27,554 nucleotides of DNA from JAILZP01 sp037444185 (GTDB taxonomy: Bacteria > Bacillota > Desulfotomaculia > Desulfotomaculales > Desulfocucumaceae). The notes below the pieces were generated by a model. It worked only from the letters and a program-made list of their open reading frames with translations, was not told the DNA's origin and made no database searches. Positions 6,054-14,037 of this stretch are shown here, in pieces. The stretch spans positions 1-27,554 of the forward strand of contig JBBIMW010000034.1 of NCBI GenBank assembly GCA_037444185.1. The letters are read 5' to 3'. Position 1 is the stretch's first letter. Each line of letters begins with the position of its first letter. Made by a program: the position numbers and the translations under genes.

Positions 6054-7970
6054 ATGACCTTTTCAATCAGGTTGGCCCTGGGGCAGATGGAAGTTATTCC
6101 AGGCAGGCCGGATTTAAATGTCGCCTCTATGCTGAAAATGATGGAAGAGGCCCGCAGTCTCGGGGCCCGGATGGTGATTTTTCCGGAAATGGCCATTCCC
6201 GGCTACCTGCTGGGGGACACCTGGGAGCAGCCGGCATTTTTGCGGGATTGTGAAGAGTTAGGCCGGCGGGTGATAGAGGCCTCCGCGGGAATCTGTGTTT
6301 TGTTCGGCAACGTGGGGGTGGACTGGGATAAAACCGGGGACGACGGGAGGGTCCGCAAGTACAACGCATTTTTCACCGCCCAAAACGGCAGGCTGTGCGG
6401 TGGAGACAACTTTCCCCGCCCCTTCCGGATCAAGTCGCTGCAGCCCAACTACCGGGAGTTTGACGATACTAGGCATTTTTACAGCCTGCGCAAGCTGGCC
6501 CGGGAGATGGGCACAGTGGCGGAAGATGTGCTGCGACCAGTCGTCATTGACATTGCCGGCAGGGCGGTGAGGGTGGGATGCATACTTTGCGAAGACGGCT
6601 GGAGCGACGATTATTCCTTCAGTCCCATGTCCGCCATATGCCGGAACGGACCGGTGGATTTTTTTGTCAATATATCCAGTTCACCCTTTACCATTGGCAA
6701 GAACAACAAGCGCAACCGGGTTTTTTCCAGGCAGGTGAAGGAAACCGGGGTTCCCCTGATTTATGTCAACAGCGTGGGCATACAGAACAACGGTAAAACA
6801 GTGTATACCTTCGACGGTTTCAGCACCCTTTACAATGCCGCGGGTGAACCCGTGGCTTATTGTCCCCCCTTCAGCACCCAGTTGAAGGTGGTGGATTTGG
6901 TGCTGGAGGGGGGAAACGGCCTTTCACCGGTGGTTCTTCCCGACGACGGGGACACCGGGAGCATATACCGTGCCCTTAATTATGGAATAAGCGGTTTTCT
7001 CGGATTTGCCGGCATTGACAGAGTGGTCATCGGGGTGTCGGGGGGCATTGATTCGGCTGTAAACGCCTGTCTGTACATCGAGGTGCTGGGGCCGGACAAG
7101 GTATTGTTGGTAAATATGCCTAGCATTTACAGTTCCCAAACCACCAGGGGGCTGGCCGCCCGGCTGGCTGAAAACCTGGGCTGTTTGTACGCAGTGGTGC
7201 CCATACAGGAATCGGTGGACTATACCGCCGGACAGATCAGCCTCACCCCGGTGATCAGCCTGAAAGACGGCAGACAGTTCAATTTGACGGTGACTCCGTC
7301 CGTCATGGAAAATATCCAGGCCCGGGACAGGTCCGCCAGGGTGCTGGCGGGATTGGCGGCGGCCTTCGGGGGTGGATTCACCTGCAACGCCAACAAAAGC
7401 GAGCTTACCGTGGGATATTCCACATTGTACGGGGACCAGGCCGGTTTTTTGGCCGCCCTTGCCGATCTCTGGAAACACCAGGTGTATGACTTGGCCGGCT
7501 ATATTAACCAACATGTTTATAAAAGAGAGGTTATTCCCCGGGAAATAATAGGCCTCGTGCCCAGTGCGGAGCTTTCCCCGGAACAGGCCGTTGACGAAGG
7601 CAAGGGGGATCCATTGGTGTATCCCTATCATGATTGCCTTTTCCGGGCCTTTGTCGAGCACTGGGACAGGGCTAGCCCTGAGGACGTGCTGAATTGGTAT
7701 GCCGGGGGGGATCTGGAGAAAAAAATCGGCTGCCGGCCCGGTCTGGTTAAAAGCATTTTCCCCGGGCCCCGGGAGTTTATTGACGATCTGGAGAGATGGT
7801 GGGGACTATACACCGGCATGGCCGTGGCCAAAAGGATACAGGCGCCGCCGGTTCTGGCCGTGAGCAGGCGGGCCTTCGGATTTGACCACCGGGAGGCGCA
7901 AAACGGTACTTATTACACTGCAAATTATTTCCGGCTCAAAAAAAAGATACTGGAATCCGGCGGCGCATAG
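6054..7970 (+). CDS. nadE: Glutamine-dependent NAD+ synthetase
   Basis: A 638-residue two-domain enzyme making NAD+ from deamido-NAD+, ATP and glutamine. The N-terminal nitrilase-type amidase (about residues 1-285) shows its catalytic triad segments: Glu in MVIFPEMAIPGY, Lys in RIKSLQPNY and Cys in CILCEDGW. Ammonia released there passes to the C-terminal synthetase (about 300-638), which carries the ATP pyrophosphatase P-loop IGVSGGIDSA near residue 330 and the conserved NANKSELTVGYSTLYGD and SAELSPEQ segments. The length fits the long glutamine-dependent class. The ATG follows a weak G-rich site 13 bp after the UPF0173 gene, suggesting translational coupling. All key residues seem intact. 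Confidence 0.96.
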   Translation: MTFSIRLALGQMEVIPGRPDLNVASMLKMMEEARSLGARMVIFPEMAIPGYLLGDTWEQPAFLRDCEELGRRVIEASAGICVLFGNVGVDWDKTGDDGRVRKYNAFFTAQNGRLCGGDNFPRPFRIKSLQPNYREFDDTRHFYSLRKLAREMGTVAEDVLRPVVIDIAGRAVRVGCILCEDGWSDDYSFSPMSAICRNGPVDFFVNISSSPFTIGKNNKRNRVFSRQVKETGVPLIYVNSVGIQNNGKTVYTFDGFSTLYNAAGEPVAYCPPFSTQLKVVDLVLEGGNGLSPVVLPDDGDTGSIYRALNYGISGFLGFAGIDRVVIGVSGGIDSAVNACLYIEVLGPDKVLLVNMPSIYSSQTTRGLAARLAENLGCLYAVVPIQESVDYTAGQISLTPVISLKDGRQFNLTVTPSVMENIQARDRSARVLAGLAAAFGGGFTCNANKSELTVGYSTLYGDQAGFLAALADLWKHQVYDLAGYINQHVYKREVIPREIIGLVPSAELSPEQAVDEGKGDPLVYPYHDCLFRAFVEHWDRASPEDVLNWYAGGDLEKKIGCRPGLVKSIFPGPREFIDDLERWWGLYTGMAVAKRIQAPPVLAVSRRAFGFDHREAQNGTYYTANYFRLKKKILESGGA

Positions 7971-8109
7971 CTGATTCCGCCTATCCGCAGAAAACCGCCA
8001 ACGCCAGCCAGATTGTCAACAGTTCCCCGCGGTCCCTGGACCGCAACAGCCCGCGGATGGATGTGGGTTCCATCTCCACCGGGATCCAGGGTACGGATGA
8101 AGAAAGGAG

Positions 8110-8439
8110 CTATTTTTCTGGCAGAAAGTCTTCCCTCGCCGGAGCGAACACCTCCACCGCCACCGAGTCTTCGGCTATTTCAGCCCAGTGTTCCATATCA
8201 CCCGGAATTACCCAGCTGTCTCCCGGATTTACATCGTGCTTTTCTTTGCCGAAGTAAAGAGTTATTTTTCCCGACACCAGGTAGCCCGTTTGCTCGTGGG
8301 GGTGTTTGTGAGTCGGCAGGACGCTTCCCTTTTCCAGCAGGAATTCAGCCAGCAGGGTCTTTTCACCGAACACCAGGGTTTTTCTCCTAACTCCCGCCAC
8401 CGGCGAAACATAGCCCAGGGGACTTTTTTTTGTGAACAT
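8110..8439 (-). CDS. Small single-domain cupin protein
   Basis: A 109-residue cupin. The first motif is visible as PTHKHPHEQTGYLVSG (metal-binding His residues and Glu, about residues 42-57). The second motif follows as NPGDSWVIPGDMEHWAEI, with its Pro-Gly and His. Such proteins bind a metal in a small beta-barrel and act as isomerases, dioxygenases or sensors; the specific role is not readable. AAGGAGGT lies 7 bases before the ATG. Its 5' end overlaps the end of the M48 protease gene by 53 bp in another frame, so expression is probably coupled. Confidence 0.85.
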   Translation of the reverse strand: MFTKKSPLGYVSPVAGVRRKTLVFGEKTLLAEFLLEKGSVLPTHKHPHEQTGYLVSGKITLYFGKEKHDVNPGDSWVIPGDMEHWAEIAEDSVAVEVFAPAREDFLPEK

Positions 8440-9745
8440 TTACCGGACCTCCTTTTTGATCTTCGGCTGCCTGTGATTTATAATGTTTATTCCCGGCCTG
8501 CATGATATTCTTTATTCTGTCCATGGCGGGGGGGTGGCTGTGGCTGAACCAGCGGATAAAATCCGGCGGAGATACATCGGAAAGGTTTCCGGAGGCCAGA
8601 TTTACCTGTAGGCGCACCGCCGCGGGAGCATTCCCGGTCAGTGCCACCGCCATCCGGTCGGCCTCCTCCTCCATGGATCTGGAAAAGTAATTCTTTATGG
8701 GGCTGGCGTTAAAAGAAGCCAGCGTAAAGAACAGCAGTATCACGGCCCAGGTCAGGGGCGGAGGGAAACCGGTCCGGGGCATCGACCCACGCAGCAGCAA
8801 AAACAGCAGTCCCCACAAGATAAAGCTGCCCAGGGCGCCCAGGGTCAAGCCCCTGACAATGTGTCCCTGGCGCCAGTGGGCCATTTCGTGTGCCAGCACA
8901 GCCTCCACTTGGTCCATGGGGTATTTGTCCAGCAGGGTGTCGTAGATGACAATCCGGCTGGTGGGGCCCAGCCCGGCGAAATAGGCGTTGCTCTTTACGG
9001 TGCGGCGGCTGGCGTCCATGATCAGAACTTGATCCACCGGCAGACCGGCCCTTTGGGACAGCTGGCGGACGGTGGACAGCAGCGCCGGGTTTCCGGCGGG
9101 CTCAAAGCGGTTGAACAGAGGGGACACCACCACCGGCCAGATCAGCATCTGGACCGCCAGCCAAAGAGAAAAGAGGGTGGCGCCGAAGAACCACCAGCAT
9201 CTTGGCCATCGTCTGATAATACAAAAGACCAGTGCTGCCCCCAGGGCGGACAGGGCCAAATCCAGCCCGGCTCCCTTCAGATAGTCAGCCCACCAGGCTC
9301 CGGGGGTCTGGGTGGAAAAGCCCCATCGGTGTTGCCAGAAGTAACCGCCAAAAATGGTGAAGGGAAGGTTGATGATCCTCAATAGAAGCCAGAGGGTGAA
9401 AAAGAAAAGGAGCAGCCCCCCCCAGAAGCTGCCGCCGGCGATGTGCCGGAGCCGCCTTGACAGGGCCGCCCCCCGGCCACTAAAAACCAGCCAGACGAGA
9501 AAGGCCGACTGGGCCAAAAAGCTGCCGATAAACACCAGCCTCTGTCCCTGGCTGTATTCCCTGCCCCGATTTATCTGTTCGGCGGTGAAATATTGTCCGG
9601 CTTCCGGCGCCACTCCCCCGGGAAAAAGGGTAAACCAAAAGTAGACCAGGGAAAAGGCCCCCGCCGTGATAATAAAGATAAGCCAAGCGGCGTTCAGCCT
9701 CGGCTGCAATGTGGATCCCCCCGGATGTTTACCATTATATAACAT
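8387..9745 (-). CDS. M48-family membrane metalloprotease (Ste24/HtpX-like)
   Basis: A zinc peptidase of about 440-452 residues with several hydrophobic spans: an N-terminal helix, a cluster around residues 60-200, and two more near 305-345. The zinc motif is HEMAHWRQGH near residue 280, and the third ligand region is SMEEEADRMAV near residue 360. This arrangement matches Ste24/CaaX-protease-like M48 enzymes, which degrade or process membrane proteins. The open frame starts at ATG 9745, but a TATAAT overlaps that codon and a TTG at 9709 has GGGGGG seven bases upstream, so a start at 9709 is quite possible. The last ~34 residues are low in family character and run into the cupin gene, suggesting a lost ancestral stop codon. 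Confidence 0.88.
   Translation of the reverse strand: MLYNGKHPGGSTLQPRLNAAWLIFIITAGAFSLVYFWFTLFPGGVAPEAGQYFTAEQINRGREYSQGQRLVFIGSFLAQSAFLVWLVFSGRGAALSRRLRHIAGGSFWGGLLLFFFTLWLLLRIINLPFTIFGGYFWQHRWGFSTQTPGAWWADYLKGAGLDLALSALGAALVFCIIRRWPRCWWFFGATLFSLWLAVQMLIWPVVVSPLFNRFEPAGNPALLSTVRQLSQRAGLPVDQVLIMDASRRTVKSNAYFAGLGPTSRIVIYDTLLDKYPMDQVEAVLAHEMAHWRQGHIVRGLTLGALGSFILWGLLFLLLRGSMPRTGFPPPLTWAVILLFFTLASFNASPIKNYFSRSMEEEADRMAVALTGNAPAAVRLQVNLASGNLSDVSPPDFIRWFSHSHPPAMDRIKNIMQAGNKHYKSQAAEDQKGGPVNVHKKKSPGLCFAGGGS
9734..9739 (-). promoter_or_regulatory. Candidate -10 box for the M48 protease gene
   Basis: A perfect TATAAT lies about 25 bases before the TTG start candidate at 9709. No good -35 hexamer stands at 17 bp, but a tandem 12-mer lies about 30 bases further upstream, which could be an activator site. 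Confidence 0.3.
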
Positions 9746-9770
9746 ATTATTATGCCTATGTCTTTATTAT

Positions 9771-9794
9771 TTTGTCCTGAAATTTGTCCTGAAA
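9771..9794. repeat. Exact tandem 12-mer upstream of the M48 gene
   Basis: TTTGTCCTGAAA occurs twice back to back with no mismatch (reverse strand TTTCAGGACAAA). It lies in the leader region of the minus-strand protease gene, about 31 bases upstream of the TATAAT candidate, where paired activator sites are often found. It is one short duplication, so chance cannot be excluded. Confidence 0.7.
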
Positions 9795-9909
9795 ACAGCT
9801 CATTTTCCATTCCCGGATTCCTGGTTCTGCAGTGTATCTTCATTCTTTTGATAAATGTCAGGCCCTTCATTTTCCGTCTCCGTCTCCCGTCCCGGATTTT
9901 GGGCGTTTT

Positions 9910-10686
9910 TCAATGAATCCCCAGCGGTTTATAAAGCCCCAACAGTTTGCCGGACATTAGTAGTACTGAAACCACCAGGAATATGCGGATCCACTTGTCA
10001 CCCTTGGCCACTGTAAAGGCGCTTCCCAGGTACGCCCCTATTCCGTTGCCCGCTGCCAGCGCCACCCCCAGCACCCAGTCCACCTTGCCGTTTATCACAA
10101 ATACCATCAGAGAGGCCAGTATATATATTACAGAGACGGATACCTTGATGCTGTTGATTTTTACCAGTGACATGCCGGTCAACATGGCGAGGGCGGCGAT
10201 AATAATGAAACCTACTCCGGCCTGAATAAATCCGCCGTAGAAACCGACTCCGAAAAAAATCAGTGCGGCTGCCGTCAGGCGCGGGCCGGTCAGTTTTTCC
10301 CCCGCATCGCTATTTAAAAAATATTTTTCCGGCCGCCAGAGTATCAGCACCAGTACGGTGAGCATGACGGCGACCAGGACCTTGTTGAACACTTCATCGG
10401 AGAGGGAGATGGCGAACCTGGCCCCCAGTATGGAGCCCAGTACGGCCGGGATGCCGAGAACAAAGCTCAGCTTCGGATAGAAAAACCCCTTTTGTTTGAA
10501 GTACCCTATGGCCACCAGACTTTGAACCATTAGAGCCACCCGGTTGGTTCCGTTGGCCACCGCCGGGGGCAGGCCCAGGAAAATAAGCGCAGGCAGGGAA
10601 ATCAGCGACCCGCCGCCGCCCACGATGTTTACAAAACCGGAGGCTATGCCCGCCAGCAGTATCAAAATGGTTTCGGTTGCGTTCAT
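9910..10686 (-). CDS. TauE/SafE-family membrane transporter (sulfite/organosulfonate exporter type)
   Basis: A 258-residue polytopic membrane protein with about eight hydrophobic spans. It shows the duplicated family pattern: LLAGIASGFVNIVGGGGSLI with the following PALIFLGLPPAVANGTNRVA at the N-terminus, and a second copy around GGFIQAGVGFIIIAAL. TauE/SafE permeases move small sulfur-containing or organic anions such as sulfite or sulfoacetate across the membrane; the substrate here is unknown. No sulfur-metabolism gene lies beside it. It appears monocistronic, with about 160 bp to the next gene downstream and 266 bp of non-coding DNA upstream. Confidence 0.9.
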   Translation of the reverse strand: MNATETILILLAGIASGFVNIVGGGGSLISLPALIFLGLPPAVANGTNRVALMVQSLVAIGYFKQKGFFYPKLSFVLGIPAVLGSILGARFAISLSDEVFNKVLVAVMLTVLVLILWRPEKYFLNSDAGEKLTGPRLTAAALIFFGVGFYGGFIQAGVGFIIIAALAMLTGMSLVKINSIKVSVSVIYILASLMVFVINGKVDWVLGVALAAGNGIGAYLGSAFTVAKGDKWIRIFLVVSVLLMSGKLLGLYKPLGIH

Positions 10687-10952
10687 CTCAGGTGGCCTCC
10701 ATTTTGCATAAGCCGTCCAGCACTAAAAAGTACATTCCTTCACTCTCCGGTTCCGGTTTCCAGTCCCAATCGCCTACGAAGAGACCAAAAAAAGCATATG
10801 CCAAAGAAATCTAAATTTTCTTGGTGGCTTAGTTCGTTGTTCGGTTTTTTCACCACCCGTCCCCACATTCCTGCAAATTTTTATAAAAATTCTTTTTTTG
10901 GCTTCCGAGCACAAAGGAGCTGAACTTGTTCAGGCGGTGGGGGCACGGCGTT

Positions 10953-11564
10953 TCAGTCCGGGTCAGTCAGCCCTGCCGCCGGGCCTTCTTGGCTGATTAT
11001 GTTTCTTATTCTGGCGTAAGGGATGGGGAATTCCACAATGCCGTAATAATGGGGTGTGTATTCAATTTCCTGGAAATAAATGGTCAAGGCGCCATCTGCA
11101 AGGTAATAGTCACGGTTATCGGAAATGCCTGTGAATTCCTTGATCAGGGGTATTCCCCTTTCACTGATCTGCTGCTGTATCATCTTGGTCAGGATGATTC
11201 TATAATCGCTGTCCGGCCTGAACAATTGGTGCAGCTGGTAAACTCTTCCGCTGTCCAGATTTGTGGTTATGGATACGGCCGTGGTAAGCCCGTTGGCGGC
11301 TTGTTTCGCAAAGGTGTACACCTCCAACCGTATGCTTAAAATGCCTTTTTCGTTTAGTTTTACGTCATAGTTTCCCGTTATCACCTCATATGCATCGCAG
11401 CCCTCCGGCGGTATCAGCGAAAGCACCCGCTGTCTTATGGATTCATTAATCCGATCCTGCGCTTCTCTGTTCTTCAGGCCCTCAACTTTGGGATACCTGA
11501 CATTGACGCACCGGTTCCCTATTTTATTTTCAGCGATTATGGCCCTTTCCTGCCGGCCGGTCAT
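10953..11564 (-). CDS. DUF4163/DUF3298-type protein (RsiV-like domain), cytoplasmic or lacking an anchor
   Basis: The protein resembles the extracytoplasmic part of RsiV/YlaJ-like proteins. An N-terminal strand segment (CVNVRYPKVEGL, then QDRINESIRQRVLSLI) matches DUF4163. The C-terminal half (QLHQLFRPDSDYRIIL, then YFQEIEYTPHYYGIVEFPIP) matches DUF3298. In RsiV this fold binds lysozyme, but many homologues have no known role. The frame is open to 11669, yet AAGGGG precedes the ATG at 11564, which removes the overlap with the upstream gene; ATG 11591 is another option. No signal peptide or transmembrane segment is visible from any of these starts, which is odd for this family. It lies directly downstream of the YwaF-type gene. 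Confidence 0.75.
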   Translation of the reverse strand: MTGRQERAIIAENKIGNRCVNVRYPKVEGLKNREAQDRINESIRQRVLSLIPPEGCDAYEVITGNYDVKLNEKGILSIRLEVYTFAKQAANGLTTAVSITTNLDSGRVYQLHQLFRPDSDYRIILTKMIQQQISERGIPLIKEFTGISDNRDYYLADGALTIYFQEIEYTPHYYGIVEFPIPYARIRNIISQEGPAAGLTDPD

Positions 11565-11637
11565 TATGTCCAACCCCTTTTTAATTTCCATGTTATTCAA
11601 TCCGGGTTTTAAGTGTTCGACGGCTCCGGGAACAGTA

Positions 11638-12400
11638 TCAGCCTCCGATGTTTTTGTTTCGCTGATCATCCGTTAATCGGCGGTAGAGAGCAAAAGGCAG
11701 GTAATATGCGTAGCACATCAACACCAGCACCAATTCCAGGGAAAGAATGTACCAGGGCCATGGTCCCAGCAGGTCCAGCAGGGTCGGTGAGGCCGGTTTG
11801 TGGCAGAGATAAAGGTAATTGCCCCCGGCAACAATGTTTAACAGGGCTATCAATGCGGCGTAGATGTTCGTTGCGGCAAAGGTTTTCCATATTGACCGGT
11901 GAGACGGCCTGAAACCTTCAACAGTGGTCATGAAAACACAAGCGATTATGATTAATCCGTGTGAAATAAAAAACTGATAAAAATACAGGTGGGGAAATGC
12001 AAAAGGTCCGAGGTCCGGGGTCAGCAATGCCTGAAGGGCTCCGCCGAAACCCCAGAAATAGGCCAGTTCGTATATTGAGTAGCTTTTGCGATAAAGCATA
12101 ATGACCGACAGGACAGCCGAAATTCCGCACAGGTGAAGGGGAAGGGACCATTTTACCGACCATTCCCCGGAAAAAACCATCCATATTTGCACCGCCAGCT
12201 CCTCCAGCAGCAACAGTGCTCNNNNNNNNNNNNCCCATGGCATAGCGGAATGATTTGTTAAGTTTTTCCTTCCTCAGCCTGACCCTGAAGGTGATTACCA
12301 GAACACAGGCCCACAGTATCAATACCAGGGCCGCCATATGAGAAAAAGAAAAAATAACGAAGGGAACATCCGGATAATCAACAGTAAAAAATTTTTCCAT
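11638..12400 (-). CDS. YwaF/TIGR02206-type integral membrane protein, split by an assembly gap
   Basis: Two open frames make one gene. Residues 1-55 (start ATG 12400: MEKFFTVDYPDVPFVIFSFS) lie right of the N run; the remainder lies left of it, beginning LLLLEELAVQIWMVFSG and ending at 11638. The left part carries family landmarks: WSLPLHLCGISAVLSV, FWGFGGALQALLTPDL and a NYLYLCHKP segment. Together they give a protein of roughly 250 residues with about seven helices, as expected for TIGR02206/YwaF proteins of unknown function. The frames on the two sides do not match across 12 N, which shows that the gap length is arbitrary rather than that the gene is broken. A promoter candidate stands upstream at 12440-12467. 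Confidence 0.85.
12222..12233. other. Assembly gap (12 N)
   Basis: Twelve unknown bases interrupt the YwaF-type gene. The reading frame changes across them, so the true number of missing bases is not 12 and probably not a multiple of three away from it. Confidence 0.98.
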
Positions 12401-12760
12401 AATTAATTAAGGACTCCCGGCCGGAATTCATCAACGCCTATCATAAACAGGTCATCTGCCCTGTAAATAGCTTATACAGCATTCCTTATCCTGTCGGAAC
12501 TTGATAGTCAGGAACTCAGAAGGGGAGGGACGGGAGAGGTGCCGATTGTTTTTTGGCCGTCCGGGATGAAAAATCCTGCCGGCTGCTTTTATTCCGGAGC
12601 AGTTTTTCATTTACATAATATGGCTAACAATGTCATATGCTACATGGGACAAGCATCAGGAGGAATTTTTTTGATTTTTATATTTCCCGACATTCAGCCG
12701 ACATGTAAAGGTTGTAAGATAATCATGCAGCTGCTAAAAAAAAAGGAGTGTGATTGAACA
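12401..12760. other. 360-bp non-coding region between divergent genes
   Basis: This stretch separates the YwaF-type gene (-) from the secreted-protein gene (+). It contains a sigma-A-like promoter candidate for the minus gene (12440-12467). A small hairpin CTGCT (12583-12587)/AGCAG (12598-12602) followed by five T could be an attenuator in the leader of the plus gene. A 72-codon open frame (GTG 12539 to stop 12757) has a G-rich ribosome-like site but no recognisable protein features. AAGGAG at about 12742 serves the gene at 12761. I do not recognise a known riboswitch. Confidence 0.5.
12440..12467 (-). promoter_or_regulatory. Candidate sigma-A promoter of the YwaF-type gene
   Basis: On the minus strand TTTACA (12467-12462) and TATGAT (12445-12440) are separated by 16 bp, close to the consensus TTGACA/TATAAT, and lie about 40 bases before the ATG at 12400. 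Confidence 0.4.
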
Positions 12761-13384
12761 ATGTTCAGTAAAGGGCGCTTGGCAGTCATACTGGTGGTCA
12801 CCGCCATCCTGGCGGCAACGGTGGCCGGTGTTGCCATGGCCATGCCGGACTCCGGCGGCAATCCGGCAAAGACAAACCTCTATCAGGATTGTTTGGCCAA
12901 ATTCTCGGCTAATCTTGGTGTGGAGCAGGACAAGGTTGTTACAGCTCTGAACACCACAAAAAAGCAAATGCTGGACGAGGCAGTGCAGCAGGGACGCATT
13001 ACACAGGAGCAGGCTGACAAGATGGCCGCCCGTATGGGAGACAATCCCGGCTGGTTCGGGTTTTTTAACGGCCCGCATAAAGATGGAAAAGGTTTCGGGA
13101 AAGGTTTTGGAGAACGTGGCCGCAAACTTGACTACGCGTCAAAAGCACTGGGCATAACGGCCGAAGAGCTGAAGTCGGAATTGGAGTCCGGCAAGAGACT
13201 GCCGCAGATTGTAGAAGGGCGGGGCATGACTGTGGAACAGTTTCACCAGAAAGTGCTGGAATTGAAAAAAGAGGATCTGGGCAAGGCTGTGTCAGAGGGC
13301 AAGATAACCCAGGAAGAGGCCGATAAAATGATACAAAAGATGGAACAGCGCTTCAACAGCTCCATACCCGGAAAAGCCAACTAG
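12761..13384 (+). CDS. Secreted protein with an internally duplicated helical module
   Basis: A 207-residue protein with a classical signal peptide (MFSKGRLAVILVVTAILAAT, cleavage probable after AMA at residue 27). The mature part contains two similar helical modules. The first (about 46-92) holds LGVEQDKVV and ends AVQQGRITQEQADKMAARM. The second (about 126-194) holds LGITAEELKSEL and ends AVSEGKITQEEADKMIQKM. A Gly/Phe/Lys-rich linker (GKGFGKGFGERGRK) joins them. The pattern resembles short YckD/DUF2680-type secreted proteins of Firmicutes, but I give no function. AAGGAG precedes the ATG by 13 bases, a slightly long spacing; an in-frame stop just upstream fixes this start. It is monocistronic, ending at a strong terminator. 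Confidence 0.88.
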   Translation: MFSKGRLAVILVVTAILAATVAGVAMAMPDSGGNPAKTNLYQDCLAKFSANLGVEQDKVVTALNTTKKQMLDEAVQQGRITQEQADKMAARMGDNPGWFGFFNGPHKDGKGFGKGFGERGRKLDYASKALGITAEELKSELESGKRLPQIVEGRGMTVEQFHQKVLELKKEDLGKAVSEGKITQEEADKMIQKMEQRFNSSIPGKAN

Positions 13385-13410
13385 TCTTCAGAACCTCCCG
13401 CCGCACCGCA

Positions 13411-13462
13411 AGAGACAGCCCGGGGCCCCTTTGCAGCCCGCGGGCTGTCTCTTTTGGTTTTG
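13411..13462 (+). terminator. Strong intrinsic terminator of the secreted-protein gene
   Basis: AGAGACAGCCCG (13411-13422) and CGGGCTGTCTCT (13441-13452) form a perfect 12-bp stem, followed by TTTGGTTTT. The T-rich tail lies only on the plus-strand side, so it serves the gene ending at 13384. Confidence 0.9.
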
Positions 13463-13484
13463 CAAAATTCTCCTGGGTCGGGAG

Positions 13485-13976
13485 CTATTCCGCCTTCTTA
13501 AAAGCCTTTGGCAGTGAATTGCATACAGGGCATTTGTCCGGAGCGCCGTTTTCATGTATGTAGCCGCAAACGGTGCAAAGGAAATACTCCATATCGTATT
13601 TATTTTCCAGTGTGTCCAAAGCCTTTTTATACAGCCCGGCGTGCACCTTCTCAGCTTCATTGGCCAGTGAGAAGGTCCTTTTTGCCTGGCTGGCCCCCTC
13701 TTCGTCCGCCTCCCTGATAAATCCGGGATACATTGTTGTGAATTCGTAGGTCTCCCCTTCAATGGCGGACTGTAAATTCTCGGCGGTGGATTTTATCGCA
13801 CCCAAGGCCTTCAATTCCGAATATGCGTGAATGGCCTCGGCTTCAGCCGCAGCCCTGAATAACCTGGCCACGGCTGGATAACCCTCGTCGTCGGCCTTTT
13901 TGGCAAAGGCCAGGTACTTGCGGTTTGCCTGGGATTCTCCGGCGAAGGCCTCCTTCAGGTTTTTTTCCGTACTCAC
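13485..13976 (-). CDS. Rubrerythrin
   Basis: A 163-residue non-haem iron protein. An N-terminal four-helix diiron domain carries the ligand helices FAGESQANRKYLAFA and AAEAEAIHAYSELKAL, then GETYEF and a further helix with ANEAEKVHAGLYKKAL. The C-terminal rubredoxin-like domain has paired C-x2-C motifs (CTVCGYIHENG and DKCPVCNSLP). Rubrerythrins reduce hydrogen peroxide in anaerobes using electrons from rubredoxin. The start is a GTG at 13976, with GGAGG about 7 bases upstream; an extended -10 promoter lies in the 62-bp gap behind dctM. It appears to be its own transcription unit, unrelated in function to the TRAP genes. Confidence 0.96.
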   Translation of the reverse strand: MSTEKNLKEAFAGESQANRKYLAFAKKADDEGYPAVARLFRAAAEAEAIHAYSELKALGAIKSTAENLQSAIEGETYEFTTMYPGFIREADEEGASQAKRTFSLANEAEKVHAGLYKKALDTLENKYDMEYFLCTVCGYIHENGAPDKCPVCNSLPKAFKKAE

Positions 13977-14008
13977 GCAAACACCTCCATAGTATGATAT
14001 TTTTCAAT

Positions 14009-14017
14009 ATTATACCA
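14009..14017 (-). promoter_or_regulatory. Extended -10 promoter of rubrerythrin
   Basis: The minus strand reads TGGTATAAT, a perfect -10 hexamer with the upstream TG of extended -10 promoters. It lies about 33 bases before the GTG start of rubrerythrin and just after the dctM stop. A convincing -35 box is absent, as is common for extended -10 promoters. Confidence 0.5.
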
Positions 14018-14037
14018 TTGTTCCGGCAATTATACAT

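Noticed and set aside
6924..7661. 245-codon open frame antisense to nadE
   Set aside because: It lies wholly inside a well-supported NAD synthetase gene, has no ribosome site or domain, and is a typical shadow in GC-rich codons.
7971..8109. Possible protein-coding remnant and GCGGTC/GACCGC hairpin after nadE
   Set aside because: The 140-bp stretch has an open frame but no start with a ribosome site and no recognisable family; the hairpin has no T-tract.
8861..9385. 174-codon open frame antisense to the M48 protease
   Set aside because: The Gly/Gln/His-rich composition is typical of an antisense shadow and the protease reading is clear.
12539..12757. 72-codon open frame upstream of the secreted protein gene, with a CKGC motif
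   Set aside because: It has a G-rich ribosome-like site, but the composition is not protein-like, it overlaps hairpins and the leader of the next gene, and no family is recognisable. A small leader gene cannot be fully excluded.
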